A DNA stretch of 64,000 nucleotides from Acinetobacter calcoaceticus (GTDB taxonomy: Bacteria; Pseudomonadota; Gammaproteobacteria; Pseudomonadales; Moraxellaceae). The DNA lies in the NCBI RefSeq assembly GCF_900520355.1, contig NZ_LS999521.1, positions 1,178,001 to 1,242,000 on the forward strand. Direction: 5' to 3'. The position numbers and the translations under genes are program-made. Positions 27,209 to 35,995 of the stretch are shown here, in pieces. The notes under the pieces were generated by a model. It did not search any database. It saw only the letters and a program-made list of their open reading frames with translations, and was not told the origin of the DNA. The stretch's first letter is position 1; each line of letters starts with the position of its first letter.

Positions 27209-28078
27209 ATGTCCGTTGTAGCATTTAAACAAGTTGATGTTTTTACTTCACAAGTATTTAAAGGAAATCCTGTCGCGGTGATTATGGACGCTAGTACCTT
27301 AACATCTGAACAAATGCAGGCGATTGCCAATTGGACCAATCTCTCTGAAACTACATTTGTATTGCCTGCTACAGATTCGCAAGCCGATTATCAGGTTCGA
27401 ATTTTTACTCCGCAAAGTGAATTACCATTTGCAGGCCATCCTACAATCGGCACAGCCCATGCTTTACTTGAAGCTGGTCTAATTTCGGCTAAAGAAGGGA
27501 AATTGGTACAGCAATGTGGTGCAGGTTTAGTTGCTCTTACGGTAAGTGAATTAAATCATATTTCCTTTGAACTACCACAACCTAAAATTACACCTTTAGA
27601 TCAAACCCAGACTGAAAAACTAGCAGCGATTTTAAAATGTGAAATTAATACGCAATGGAATGCCACATTAGTTGATGTAGGCGCACGCTGGGTTGTCTTG
27701 CAAGCTGTAAACGCGCAAGCTGTTTTAGATAGCCAACCAGACTTCGCTGCTCTAAAAGAACATGATTTAGAAATGAAAGTTGGGGGAGCGACGGTTTATG
27801 GTTTTTATGAAAATAATGATGAGCAAAAATATATAGAAGTTCGCTCATTTGCTCCTTCAATTGGAGTAAATGAAGATCCAGTTTGTGGTAGTGGTAATGG
27901 CAGCGTAGCGTCTTTTATTCGTTACCATGGTATTTTGCCAGCACAGAACGATGTAGTTCTTTCTTCACAAGGTCGCGTTTTAGGACGTGACGGACAGCTT
28001 CAACTAAATTTATATCAAGATAAAATTTTAGTAGGTGGAACTGCTGTTACCTGTATCGATGGCACGATTAACCTATAA
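27209..28078 (+). CDS. PhzF family isomerase/epimerase-like protein
   Basis: A 289-residue PhzF-fold protein made of two similar halves. The conserved catalytic Glu lies in N-L-S-E-T-T-F near residue 47, followed by R-I-F-T-P-Q-S-E-L-P-F-A-G-H-P-T, and the second half holds EDPVCGSGNGSVASF near residue 225. Members include PhzF of phenazine synthesis and many uncharacterised isomerases such as YddE. There are no phenazine genes here, so this is a stand-alone homologue. A MocR regulator diverges from it and probably controls it. A strong terminator lies 10 bases after the stop. The substrate is unknown. Confidence 0.87.
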   Translation: MSVVAFKQVDVFTSQVFKGNPVAVIMDASTLTSEQMQAIANWTNLSETTFVLPATDSQADYQVRIFTPQSELPFAGHPTIGTAHALLEAGLISAKEGKLVQQCGAGLVALTVSELNHISFELPQPKITPLDQTQTEKLAAILKCEINTQWNATLVDVGARWVVLQAVNAQAVLDSQPDFAALKEHDLEMKVGGATVYGFYENNDEQKYIEVRSFAPSIGVNEDPVCGSGNGSVASFIRYHGILPAQNDVVLSSQGRVLGRDGQLQLNLYQDKILVGGTAVTCIDGTINL

Positions 28079-28086
28079 AACAGATA

Positions 28087-28119
28087 TAAAAAAACCGAGG
28101 TAAAGTCCTCGGTTTTTTA
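28087..28119. terminator. Bidirectional terminator between PhzF-like gene and fpr
   Basis: AACCGAGG (28093-28100) and CCTCGGTT (28107-28114) form an 8-bp stem with A and T runs on either side, between two converging genes. Confidence 0.9.
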
Positions 28120-28130
28120 ATTAGAAAATC

Positions 28131-28910
28131 TTATTTTTCTACGAAAGCACGTTCAATTACGTAGTCGCCCATTACACCCATACGAGGTGATTCAACTAAA
28201 CCATGTTCGTCAAGTAACGCAGCAACGTCTTTCAAGAAAGCAGGGCTACCGCAAAGCATTGCACGGTCAGTTTCACGGTTAAAGCGTGGTAAACCAACTT
28301 TTTCAAATAAAGCACCAGTTTCAATTGCAGTGGTAACACGGCCTTGAGTGTGGAAAGGTTCACGAGTTACAGTAGGGTAGTAAACAAGTTTGTCTTTAAT
28401 GCCTAATTCTTCAAAGAATTCATGGTTTGGAAGTTCATTCAAGATAAGGTCTTGATAAGCTAATTCAGAAATATAACGTGTGCCATGAACAACAATTACT
28501 TTTTCAAAGCGTTCGTAAGTTTCTGGGTCACGAATAATTGACAAGAATGGAGCAAGACCAGTACCAGAAGATAAAAGGTACAAGTTTTTACCCGGTAAAA
28601 GGTCATCATGAACCAAAGTACCTGTCGGTTTTTTAGAAATTAAAATTTCATCACCAACTTGTACTTTTTGCAAAATCGAAGTTAAAGGACCATCTTGTAC
28701 TTTAATTGAGAAGAATTCTAACTCTTCTTCGTAGTTTGCACTTGCAATCGAATACGCACGCATTAACGGTTTGCCATTCACTTCAAGTCCGATCATTACG
28801 AACTGACCATTTTTAAAACGTAAGCTAGTGTCGCGTGTAGTTTTAAAACTGAAAAGGGTGTCATTCCAGTGGTGAACATGAGTAATGCGTTCGACGTTAA
28901 AAGCAGCCAT
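28131..28910 (-). CDS. fpr: Ferredoxin/flavodoxin-NADP+ reductase
   Basis: A 259-residue FNR of the bacterial type. The FAD-binding R-A-Y-S-I-A-S is near residues 51-57, with a second site K-V-Q-D-G-P-L-T-S near 72-80. The NADP-binding half has LLSSGTGLAPFLSIIRDP near 112 and LCGSPAFL near 220. The C-terminal VIERAFVEK lacks the plant-type terminal Tyr, as in E. coli Fpr. It reduces ferredoxin or flavodoxin with NADPH, for example in oxidative stress or Fe-S assembly. The gene is monocistronic and divergent from trmO. Confidence 0.93.
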   Translation of the reverse strand: MAAFNVERITHVHHWNDTLFSFKTTRDTSLRFKNGQFVMIGLEVNGKPLMRAYSIASANYEEELEFFSIKVQDGPLTSILQKVQVGDEILISKKPTGTLVHDDLLPGKNLYLLSSGTGLAPFLSIIRDPETYERFEKVIVVHGTRYISELAYQDLILNELPNHEFFEELGIKDKLVYYPTVTREPFHTQGRVTTAIETGALFEKVGLPRFNRETDRAMLCGSPAFLKDVAALLDEHGLVESPRMGVMGDYVIERAFVEK

Positions 28911-29011
28911 TAAAGGTCTCGATCACGATTAAAAGAAAACAGATTGCTATTCTAATCTAATTTCATTCCCGATAAACTGAATATATTTAATTGTGTTTAT
29001 AAGAAAAAGTG

Positions 29012-29746
29012 ATGATCAACTCTGTCACCTTCCCCCTAATCGGCCACATGTGCTCTCCATATCGAGAAAAATTCGGTATTCCACGCCAGCCTAATTTGGT
29101 AAATATCGAATCATATATCGACATGATAGAACCTTATAATGACTTGTTGGCTTTTGAAGGAATTGAACAATTTAGTCATCTCTGGCTAGTCTGGCAGTTT
29201 CATGACAATAAGAATCAGGGCAGTGTAGATAAATTCCGTCCACAGGTTCGTCCACCACGATTAGGGGGCAATGAAAAAATTGGCGTATTTGCTACACGTA
29301 GCATGTATCGACCCTCTCCAATTGGGCTGTCAGTGGTAAAGCTGAATAAAGTTGAAAAAGTCGGTAAGTCAGTTCGTGTATATGTCACAGGAAGTGATTT
29401 ATTAAATGGCACTCCTATTTTAGACATCAAACCCTATATTCAATATTCCGATGCGATTGCTGATGCACAAAGTGGTTATGCACATGCAGAACCAGAGCGT
29501 AAATCAGTCATTTGGTCTGAATCTGCTCTCATTGCTCAAAAATATTTTCTACAAAATAAAGAAATGAATTCTCAATATCTTGATGAGCTTGAGCAGGTAT
29601 TGGCTTTAGACCCTCGACCTGCTTATCAAGAAGACCCTGAACGAATTTATAAAATGAAATTCTCAGACTTTGATATTCATTTTAAAGTTGATCAATTTGT
29701 AATTACAGTTGTTGATGTAATGAAGGCTTCTTCAGTCACTCAATAA
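29012..29746 (+). CDS. trmO: tRNA (N6-threonylcarbamoyl-A37) methyltransferase TrmO
   Basis: A 244-residue TsaA/YaeB/TrmO protein. The family core reads GHMCSPYREKFGIPRQPNLV near residues 10-29, then FSHLWLVWQFHDN near 50-62, RPPRLGGNEKIGVFATR and the P-S-P-I-G-L-S signature near 105. The fold is a small beta-barrel that binds S-adenosylmethionine, and the enzyme makes m6t6A37 in tRNAs reading ACY codons. A C-terminal domain (residues 165-244, with DPRPAYQED) is that of E. coli TrmO. The ATG at 29012 was preferred; a GTG one codon upstream is possible and the ribosome binding site is weak. Confidence 0.9.
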   Translation: MINSVTFPLIGHMCSPYREKFGIPRQPNLVNIESYIDMIEPYNDLLAFEGIEQFSHLWLVWQFHDNKNQGSVDKFRPQVRPPRLGGNEKIGVFATRSMYRPSPIGLSVVKLNKVEKVGKSVRVYVTGSDLLNGTPILDIKPYIQYSDAIADAQSGYAHAEPERKSVIWSESALIAQKYFLQNKEMNSQYLDELEQVLALDPRPAYQEDPERIYKMKFSDFDIHFKVDQFVITVVDVMKASSVTQ

Positions 29747-29754
29747 AGATATTT

Positions 29755-31026
29755 TTAAAACCAATGTATGTTGAGCCAAAGTAAAGCAATGAATATAGCC
29801 ATATGAATAAGCTGGGCGGGAACGAAAGCCAGTGCATAGAGCAGCCCGCCCGAAATTGCAGAGTTCACGCTTTTGGCAAGTGCATGCACTGCAAAGCCTC
29901 CTAAAAAGGCAATTAATAAAGGCGTCATATGTGTGCTATCAGGTTCACCTTGTACAATGACTGCCGCAATAGCTGCATGTATTTCAAATAAAGAAGCGAG
30001 CAGGGTTCCAGCGATTAATCCTGCATCGCCTAAAGATATACTTAAACCATAAACACCTGCCTGAATGAGGGTGAGTGTTCCGGCAATAATAATGGCTTCT
30101 TTTAAGCTGAACATTCTTGAGTCGAGTTCGGGTGAACTAGTGCTAGGCTCTGCTTTACGTAATAAAATAAAGGCCCATATTGCTAAAACAACTAATGCAA
30201 TAAGTGTAGGAAATATAATCAACTTAAACCAAGCAAAACTAATACCGATCACAATAATTAAGGTCTGAATGAGCGTTGAAACACAAGACATTAATGCAGC
30301 ACCTGCATTTGTGGTGGCATTCGCACGACCAGAGCGTACTTCTAAACCCAGACTGGCAATAGCTGCTGTACTGGAAACAAAACCTGAAGCTAAAGAAGAA
30401 AGTAATAATGCATTTTTAGAGGAGAGTAACCGCTTCGCAATATGCGCGAGTGCTTGCACAAATAAAATTAAAGTAAGTAATTTTAAAATGACATGTGGAT
30501 TTAAAACAGGCCCCCAGAAAGGCTTATTAGGAACTAAAGGCAACGCAATTAAGAGCAAGGCGAGTAGGAAAATACCATCACGCAATTCTGATTCGGTAAT
30601 CCACTGACTAGCAATGCCATGCATAGATTGCTTAGCCAATAAAATAATTGTCATGATGACGGCTAGTCCAGCAGCCAATGAGATATTCCAAATACAAAGT
30701 GCCCCAATGAAGTAGGTCATAATAAAGGCAAGTTCAGTGGTCACACCAGGGTCATTTGGCTGATTTTTGAGAGATACAATACTGATTGCCCCAATGATTA
30801 AAGCTCCAACAATCCCAATTTCAGTGCCAAATAAAAAACAGATTGCTCCTAATAGCGCACTAATTGCAAAAGATCTGAAACCAGCGAAAGTTTTATATTC
30901 ATGTTTGAGCTTACTTCGTTCACGTTCTAGACCAATTAATAAGCCACAACCGAGAGCCGCAGCAATGACTGTAATGAATTCTTCAAAAGATGTTGTTTGT
31001 AATGACGTTGTCATTGGAAGTTCCAT
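29755..31026 (-). CDS. MgtC/SapB-DUF4010 family integral membrane protein
   Basis: A 423-residue membrane protein with about twelve hydrophobic segments. The N-terminal 130 residues match the MgtC/SapB domain, with G-C-G-L-L-I-G-L-E-R-E-R near residues 26-37 followed by FAGFRSFAISALLGAI. The C-terminal two thirds are a DUF4010-like membrane domain with LASGFVSSTAAIASLGLEVR near 220. The function of this two-domain family is unknown; MgtC itself modulates F1Fo ATPase and growth in low magnesium. The start at 31026 has GAGGAAG upstream. It converges on trmO with eight bases between the stops and may share a termination site. Confidence 0.82.
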   Translation of the reverse strand: MELPMTTSLQTTSFEEFITVIAAALGCGLLIGLERERSKLKHEYKTFAGFRSFAISALLGAICFLFGTEIGIVGALIIGAISIVSLKNQPNDPGVTTELAFIMTYFIGALCIWNISLAAGLAVIMTIILLAKQSMHGIASQWITESELRDGIFLLALLLIALPLVPNKPFWGPVLNPHVILKLLTLILFVQALAHIAKRLLSSKNALLLSSLASGFVSSTAAIASLGLEVRSGRANATTNAGAALMSCVSTLIQTLIIVIGISFAWFKLIIFPTLIALVVLAIWAFILLRKAEPSTSSPELDSRMFSLKEAIIIAGTLTLIQAGVYGLSISLGDAGLIAGTLLASLFEIHAAIAAVIVQGEPDSTHMTPLLIAFLGGFAVHALAKSVNSAISGGLLYALAFVPAQLIHMAIFIALLWLNIHWF

Positions 31027-31314
31027 ATTACTTCCTCTTTGGTTTATTGTTATATGTAGATTTTAATCATTTTAAAATCAGATGTTCGCCTTCAGTTTAT
31101 GCTTTTTATTATGGTGAGCATAGTGTCTTTTTTAGACAAAGCAACGTACAAAATATTTTTATAAACATGACCTGTGACGCAAAAAAATATTAAGCTGAGA
31201 ATTGGTTTAATTAATTGAAGTTGAATGATATTTTAAAATTGGATTTAAATAAATTGGGATAAGTTAAATCAAAAATATCTCTGCTATATTGTAAAAATAT
31301 ATTGGGGATAACGC

Positions 31315-33072
31315 ATGAATGCACATGTAGACGTGGATACGTATTGGTGTCTAGAACAACTATTACAAGAAGGCCGTATTACAGAACGAGATAAATTACT
31401 GGTACAGTCAAGCCAGCGCCAAAAAGACCAGTTGAAATGGCATCCTTTACAGTGGATCGCATATTTTAATTTAAAAGATCAGCAGCACACACAGGCCCAT
31501 TTAAGTTTAAATCGTTTGTGCTTATGGTTTGCAGATCGGGTTCAACTTCCTCTATTTGTGATTGATCCTTTAAAGGCAGATGTGAGTGCTTTAACTCAAG
31601 TCATGTCACAAGAATTTGCTATTCGCAATCATATTTTAGCTGTCGAAATTCATGCCGATCGAATTGTGATTGGAACAGACCAGCCATTTCAAACAGATTG
31701 GCTCAATAATCTTGAACGAAGTCTAGCTCCTAAAAAAATTGAGCGGGTATTACTCAATCCCGAACAGTTACAACGTTATTTGCGAGAATATTATCAGGTC
31801 AGTCGGGCGGTAAACTCAGCTCAAAAAGATGCAGCTCATGACCGTGAAAATAAAAATGTTGAAGCTCTTTTACAACTTGGGGATAGCCAAAACCCAGATG
31901 CGAATGATCAGCATATTGTGAAATTAGTTGATTGGATTTTACAGTTTGCATTCGAGCAGAGCGCCAGTGACATTCATATGGAACCGCGCAAAGATAATGG
32001 TAAAGTCAGGTTTCGTATTGATGGGGTTTTGCACACCATTTATAACATGCCTTCAAATACGCTGACCGCCGTGATTGCACGTATTAAGATTTTAGGACGT
32101 TTAAATGTCGCCGAAAAGCGTAAACCACAAGATGGTCGATTAAAAACTCGGACGCCAAAAGGGCAAGAAACAGAGCTACGTTTATCAACTTTGCCAACTG
32201 CATTTGGTGAAAAACTGGTTATGCGTATTTTCGATCCCGATGTCTTGGTACGTTCTTTTCATCAACTGGGTTTTGAAGAGAGCCTATTACAACAGTGGCA
32301 GCAATTAACAAAAAATAGTCATGGCATTATTTTAGTCACGGGTCCTACAGGTTCAGGTAAAACGACAACGCTATATTCTTCTTTAAAGCAGCTCGCAACA
32401 GATCAGGTTAATGTATGTACCATTGAAGATCCAATTGAAATGTTAGAGCCTAGTTTTAACCAGATGCAGGTCAACAATGCAATTGAATTAGGCTTTGCAG
32501 ATGGTGTGCGGGCACTCATGCGTCAAGACCCCGACATTATTATGATTGGGGAAATTCGTGATCAAGATACGGCGAATATGGCAATTCAAGCGGCATTAAC
32601 CGGTCATTTAGTATTATCAACTTTACACACCAATGATGCGCCGTCCAGTTTAACTCGCTTGCACGATTTAGGTGTTCAGCCATTTCTTACTGCCGCAACA
32701 ATTTTGGGTGTTCTCGCGCAACGTTTAGTGCGACAGCTTTGCCCACACTGTAAACAACAAGCACAAATTAATGAGGACGAGTGGCAGCACCTAACATTCG
32801 ATTACATTATAGAAATGCCAGAAAAAGTCTATCAGGCTGTTGGATGTGAACAATGTCGTCATACAGGTTATAAGGGGCGAATCGGTATTTATGAATTTAT
32901 GCCAGTAAGTCTTGAGCTTAAGCATCTTATGAGTAGTCATGTGACGTTAAATGATTTGAGAACACAAACTAAAAAAGAAGGTATAGAACCCTTAAGAATT
33001 GCGGGTGCTCGTAAAGTCATTAATGGTGTTACGACATTAGAAGAGGTCTTGCGGGTTGTGCCCTTAAATTAA
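31315..33072 (+). CDS. GspE/PilB-family secretion ATPase (orphan)
   Basis: A 585-residue type II secretion/type IV pilus assembly ATPase. Residues 1-190 are a divergent N-terminal region. The N2 domain then has SASDIHMEPR and RFRIDGVLH. Walker A is GPTGSGKTT near residue 343, the Asp box is TIEDPIE, Walker B is DIIMIGEIRD near 405, and the His box is STLHTND. A zinc motif follows with CPHC near 476 and CEQC near 512. These put it in the GspE/PilB class and not PilT. No pilin, gsp or pil gene lies beside it, so the system it powers is unclear. An ATG with GGGGATAACGC upstream is a good start. Confidence 0.85.
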   Translation: MNAHVDVDTYWCLEQLLQEGRITERDKLLVQSSQRQKDQLKWHPLQWIAYFNLKDQQHTQAHLSLNRLCLWFADRVQLPLFVIDPLKADVSALTQVMSQEFAIRNHILAVEIHADRIVIGTDQPFQTDWLNNLERSLAPKKIERVLLNPEQLQRYLREYYQVSRAVNSAQKDAAHDRENKNVEALLQLGDSQNPDANDQHIVKLVDWILQFAFEQSASDIHMEPRKDNGKVRFRIDGVLHTIYNMPSNTLTAVIARIKILGRLNVAEKRKPQDGRLKTRTPKGQETELRLSTLPTAFGEKLVMRIFDPDVLVRSFHQLGFEESLLQQWQQLTKNSHGIILVTGPTGSGKTTTLYSSLKQLATDQVNVCTIEDPIEMLEPSFNQMQVNNAIELGFADGVRALMRQDPDIIMIGEIRDQDTANMAIQAALTGHLVLSTLHTNDAPSSLTRLHDLGVQPFLTAATILGVLAQRLVRQLCPHCKQQAQINEDEWQHLTFDYIIEMPEKVYQAVGCEQCRHTGYKGRIGIYEFMPVSLELKHLMSSHVTLNDLRTQTKKEGIEPLRIAGARKVINGVTTLEEVLRVVPLN

Positions 33073-33152
33073 GTTTTTCTTAAGATTCACCTCATTTATG
33101 CATGATGTAATTGCTTTATCCCAAGAGGAAACCAAAAACAGAGGGTAATTAT

Positions 33153-33512
33153 ATGAATATGCTTAAAGTAATGATGATGACTGCTGGTATGACTGCCGCT
33201 GGTGTAGTTCTAGCGAATACACCAGTCAATCAGGCCGCAATTGCTCCTGTAACTGTAACTAAAGTAAAACAGGCATTAACGGCTAAAGATAGTACACCGA
33301 TAAAATTACATGGTCAGGTTGTAAAATCTTTAGGTGATGAAAAATATCAATTTCGTGACAAGACAGGTAGCATTACAGTTGATGTAGATGATGAGCTTTG
33401 GCAAGGTCGTCCTATTTCACCAAATACAAATGTAACTTTAATTGGTGAAGTAGACATTGATTATAAACCTTTAAAACGCGTCGAAATTGATGTGGATCAA
33501 GTTCAGTTTTAA
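33153..33512 (+). CDS. ygiW: YgiW/YdeI family periplasmic OB-fold stress protein
   Basis: A 119-residue secreted BOF-domain protein. The signal peptide ends near residue 22 (G-V-V-L-A). The OB-fold core has KLHGQVVKSLGDEKYQFRDKTG and then ITVDVDDELW, close to the family pattern. Such proteins bind small cationic or other ligands and confer stress tolerance (E. coli YgiW, Salmonella YdeI). The start is ATG 33153 with GAGGG upstream; an earlier frame extension would spoil the signal peptide. The two-component genes follow 105 bp downstream after a terminator-like hairpin, and the order ygiW-qseB-qseC is conserved in other Gammaproteobacteria. Confidence 0.87.
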   Translation: MNMLKVMMMTAGMTAAGVVLANTPVNQAAIAPVTVTKVKQALTAKDSTPIKLHGQVVKSLGDEKYQFRDKTGSITVDVDDELWQGRPISPNTNVTLIGEVDIDYKPLKRVEIDVDQVQF

Positions 33513-33538
33513 TTAATAATCTTAGATGTATTGCCTTT

Positions 33539-33571
33539 AGCCGCATTTTAATAATGCGGCTTTGCTTTTTT
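33539..33571 (+). terminator. Terminator between ygiW and the two-component genes
   Basis: AGCCGCATT (33539-33547) pairs with AATGCGGCT (33553-33561) and is followed by TTGCTTTTTT. It would lower, or separate, expression of the response regulator relative to ygiW. Confidence 0.85.
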
Positions 33572-33617
33572 AAAAAAGGCTAGGCAAGATTAAATCAGGA
33601 TATAACAGGAAAAATAG

Positions 33618-34280
33618 ATGAGAATTTTGCTTGCAGAAGATGATCGCTCTCAAGCTGAAAGTATTCAATCATGGTTAGAGTTAGATGGTTATCAGGTCGA
33701 TTGGGTGGAAAGAGGTGATTATGCGCTTACAGCAATCGAGCAGCATGACTATGATTGTATTTTGCTTGATCGGGGGCTGCCTCAACTGGCTGGTGAAAAA
33801 GTTTTAACAACGATCCGCCATAAACAAAGAAATGTTCCTGTTATTTTTATTACCGCACGTGACAGTATTCATGACCGAGTCGAAGGACTAGATTTAGGTG
33901 CAAATGATTATTTGGTTAAGCCTTTTAGTTTAGAAGAGTTATCTGCCCGAATCCGCGCTCAATTACGCAAACAAACTTTGAGTCAGCAATCGGTTTTAAC
34001 GTGGGGCGATCTGCAACTCGATACACAAGCGAAAGTTGTATCGTGTGCTGGCAAATCTATTGATTTAACAGCGAAAGAGTTCCAAATATTACGTAAGCTG
34101 ATGGTTCATCCTGAACATATTATTACGCGTGATCAATTAGAAGAAGCGCTCTATGCATGGGGTGAGGAAATTGAAAGTAACGCAATAGAAGTATTTATTT
34201 ATCAGCTTCGAAAAAAAATCGGGAGTAGCTGCATTAAAACCATACGGGGGCTAGGCTACCGTATGGGAGATTTAAAATGA
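33618..34280 (+). CDS. qseB: OmpR-family response regulator (QseB/PmrA-like)
   Basis: A 220-residue response regulator. The receiver domain has the acidic pocket A-E-D-D at residues 6-9, the phospho-acceptor Asp51 in L-L-D-R-G-L-P, Thr in F-I-T-A-R and Lys in V-K-P-F. The C-terminal winged helix (about 125-220) ends with TIRGLGYRMG, an OmpR hallmark. It regulates transcription after phosphorylation by the kinase encoded next, with which it overlaps by four bases. The ygiW neighbour suggests the QseBC/PreAB branch, which in enterics regulates motility and envelope genes. PmrA is a close relative, so the exact name is by context. Confidence 0.85.
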   Translation: MRILLAEDDRSQAESIQSWLELDGYQVDWVERGDYALTAIEQHDYDCILLDRGLPQLAGEKVLTTIRHKQRNVPVIFITARDSIHDRVEGLDLGANDYLVKPFSLEELSARIRAQLRKQTLSQQSVLTWGDLQLDTQAKVVSCAGKSIDLTAKEFQILRKLMVHPEHIITRDQLEEALYAWGEEIESNAIEVFIYQLRKKIGSSCIKTIRGLGYRMGDLK

Positions 34281-35617
34281 AATCAAATCGCTCATCCTTG
34301 CAGTCACAACTAGTTAAAACCACGATTTGGAGTAGTGTGGTGGTTGGGTTGCTGGCTTTAAGCTTACTCACTATATTTTCTATTTATCACAACATGTCAG
34401 TGCAAGACGAAATCATGGACGAAATTTCAGACACATTGCTAGTTTCTGATCTTTCTGGGCACTCTATGAAACAGTTTGATGAGCTCAGTGATGAGTTTGA
34501 TATTCAGTATGAGTTATTAGACGCAGGCCAATTACTTACTCATTCTCATAGCTATCAGCACGAGCTTTTTGAACAAGGTAATTTATCAGAAGGTTTTTCA
34601 TATTTTTGGTTTGATGGTCAATTATGGCGTAGTTTGGCTACACAGCAAGAAGACTCCCAACTTCAAGTTGAAGTCTTTCAGCCAATGAGTACCCGTATTG
34701 AAGAAGTACTCAAGGCACTTGCTGGGTATAGTGGCCTTATGGTGTTGTTCTGGCTGTTACAATGGGTCATTGTCAGTTGGCGTACTGAACAACAATTGGC
34801 TGCGTTAAATCTACTTTCTAAACGTATTGCCCAAAAAACAGCATCAAATTTAGAACCTATTCAAGACCCAGATGTCATTACCGAAATTCAGCCTGTGATT
34901 GATGCGCTAAACCAATTACTTGCAAGGTTGCAAAGGGCTCTCGTTGCTGAACAGCGTTTTACCGCAGATGCTTCTCATGAGTTACGATCTCCATTATCTG
35001 CCATACAAATGCGTCTTCAGGTTTTGCAGCGTAAATATCAACATGTTCCAGAACTTCATCAGGACTTTGAGCGTATACAAGAAGACGTTTCTAGAAGTAC
35101 AAAAATACTTGAAAATTTATTGCTTCTTGCTCGTTTGGAACCCAATGAAGCAGAGCAGCCGGAACTTCCCAAGGCGGTTATCGATTTAAATTACTTACTG
35201 GCCAGAGTCATTGAAACTGTAGATTTGGATGCACAAGCTAAACAGATGCTGATAGAGACAGATACCTTCTCGACAGAAACTAAAACGTTTGCGAATGAAG
35301 AATTGCTCTTTATCGCTTTTAGAAATTTATTTGATAATGCCATACGTTATAGCCCGACTTTAGGCTCTATTCATGTTGAGATTAGTCAGGATGAACAGCA
35401 AATTAAAATCTCTATACAAGATACTGGAAATGGTGTTGATGATGAAGTATTGCAACGTTTAGGACAGCGTTTTTTCCGGGTATTAGGTACTCAACAGCAA
35501 GGTTCAGGGTTGGGAATTTCGATTACACGAAAAATTATTGAATTGCATAACGGTGAATTACATTTTATGCATGCTGAACAGGGTGGTTTGAGGGTGGAGG
35601 TTAATCTTCCATTATAA
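34277..35617 (+). CDS. qseC: Sensor histidine kinase (QseC-like)
   Basis: A 446-residue membrane kinase. TM1 is at residues 15-37 and TM2 at about 148-168, enclosing a periplasmic sensor region of about 110 residues. A HAMP-like linker follows. The H-box is F-T-A-D-A-S-H-E-L-R-S-P-L-S near residue 230, the N-box N-L-F-D-N-A-I-R-Y-S near 350, and the glycine boxes are D-T-G-N-G-V and G-S-G-L-G-I-S near 385 and 412. It autophosphorylates and passes phosphate to the partner regulator. The start codon overlaps the regulator stop (ATGA). The signal sensed is unknown; QseC in enterics has been linked to catecholamines and autoinducer-3, which should not be assumed here. Confidence 0.86.
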   Translation: MKSNRSSLQSQLVKTTIWSSVVVGLLALSLLTIFSIYHNMSVQDEIMDEISDTLLVSDLSGHSMKQFDELSDEFDIQYELLDAGQLLTHSHSYQHELFEQGNLSEGFSYFWFDGQLWRSLATQQEDSQLQVEVFQPMSTRIEEVLKALAGYSGLMVLFWLLQWVIVSWRTEQQLAALNLLSKRIAQKTASNLEPIQDPDVITEIQPVIDALNQLLARLQRALVAEQRFTADASHELRSPLSAIQMRLQVLQRKYQHVPELHQDFERIQEDVSRSTKILENLLLLARLEPNEAEQPELPKAVIDLNYLLARVIETVDLDAQAKQMLIETDTFSTETKTFANEELLFIAFRNLFDNAIRYSPTLGSIHVEISQDEQQIKISIQDTGNGVDDEVLQRLGQRFFRVLGTQQQGSGLGISITRKIIELHNGELHFMHAEQGGLRVEVNLPL

Positions 35618-35688
35618 AAAATAGCATGGTTACCCATGCTATCCATTTTTTGTTTTCCCACGAATATTATTGAAACGCGAGTGTATTT

Positions 35689-35859
35689 TTATTTAGTTAA
35701 AATAAGACGGTTATTGCGAGTGAGGCGTAAACGATATTCCTCGCCAGCATGCATAATGCGGATTTCGCGGCCTAATGCAAAGAGGTTATTAGAATGTAAC
35801 ATTGGTAAGGCGTGAGCTGTTTCATTGTTACGAGTAAATAAGCTAAAAGGTGCGTTCAT
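35689..35859 (-). CDS. hemP: Hemin uptake protein HemP
   Basis: A 56-residue protein. The C-terminal half carries the HemP pattern: R-E-I-R-I-M-H-A-G-E-E-Y-R-L-R-L-T-R followed by N-N-R-L-I-L-T-K. The start is ATG 35859 with GGAG eight bases upstream. A Fur-box-like site lies 32 bp before the start codon. HemP (HmuP) is normally found next to hemin receptor genes and in some bacteria activates them. No hemin uptake operon is in this window, so the gene stands alone, divergent from the Nudix fusion gene. Function as an iron- or heme-linked regulator is family-level inference. Confidence 0.86.
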   Translation of the reverse strand: MNAPFSLFTRNNETAHALPMLHSNNLFALGREIRIMHAGEEYRLRLTRNNRLILTK

Positions 35860-35891
35860 TTGTTGTGCTCCGTGGTATGTTCTTGAACGAT

Positions 35892-35910
35892 TTAAATGAT
35901 AATCATTATC
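35892..35910. promoter_or_regulatory. Fur-box-like site upstream of hemP
   Basis: The 19-mer TTAAATGATAATCATTATC matches 16 of 19 positions of the classical Fur consensus. It lies just upstream of hemP and also 86 bp before the divergent Nudix gene. It predicts iron repression of hemP and perhaps of the other gene. Confidence 0.85.
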
Positions 35911-35995
35911 GAATAGGTCTGTCAATAATATTTTAAAGATTTTATAAAATGATAAAATTTGCTTACACTTGAGAAAAGTTTTAGAGAGTAGAAAA

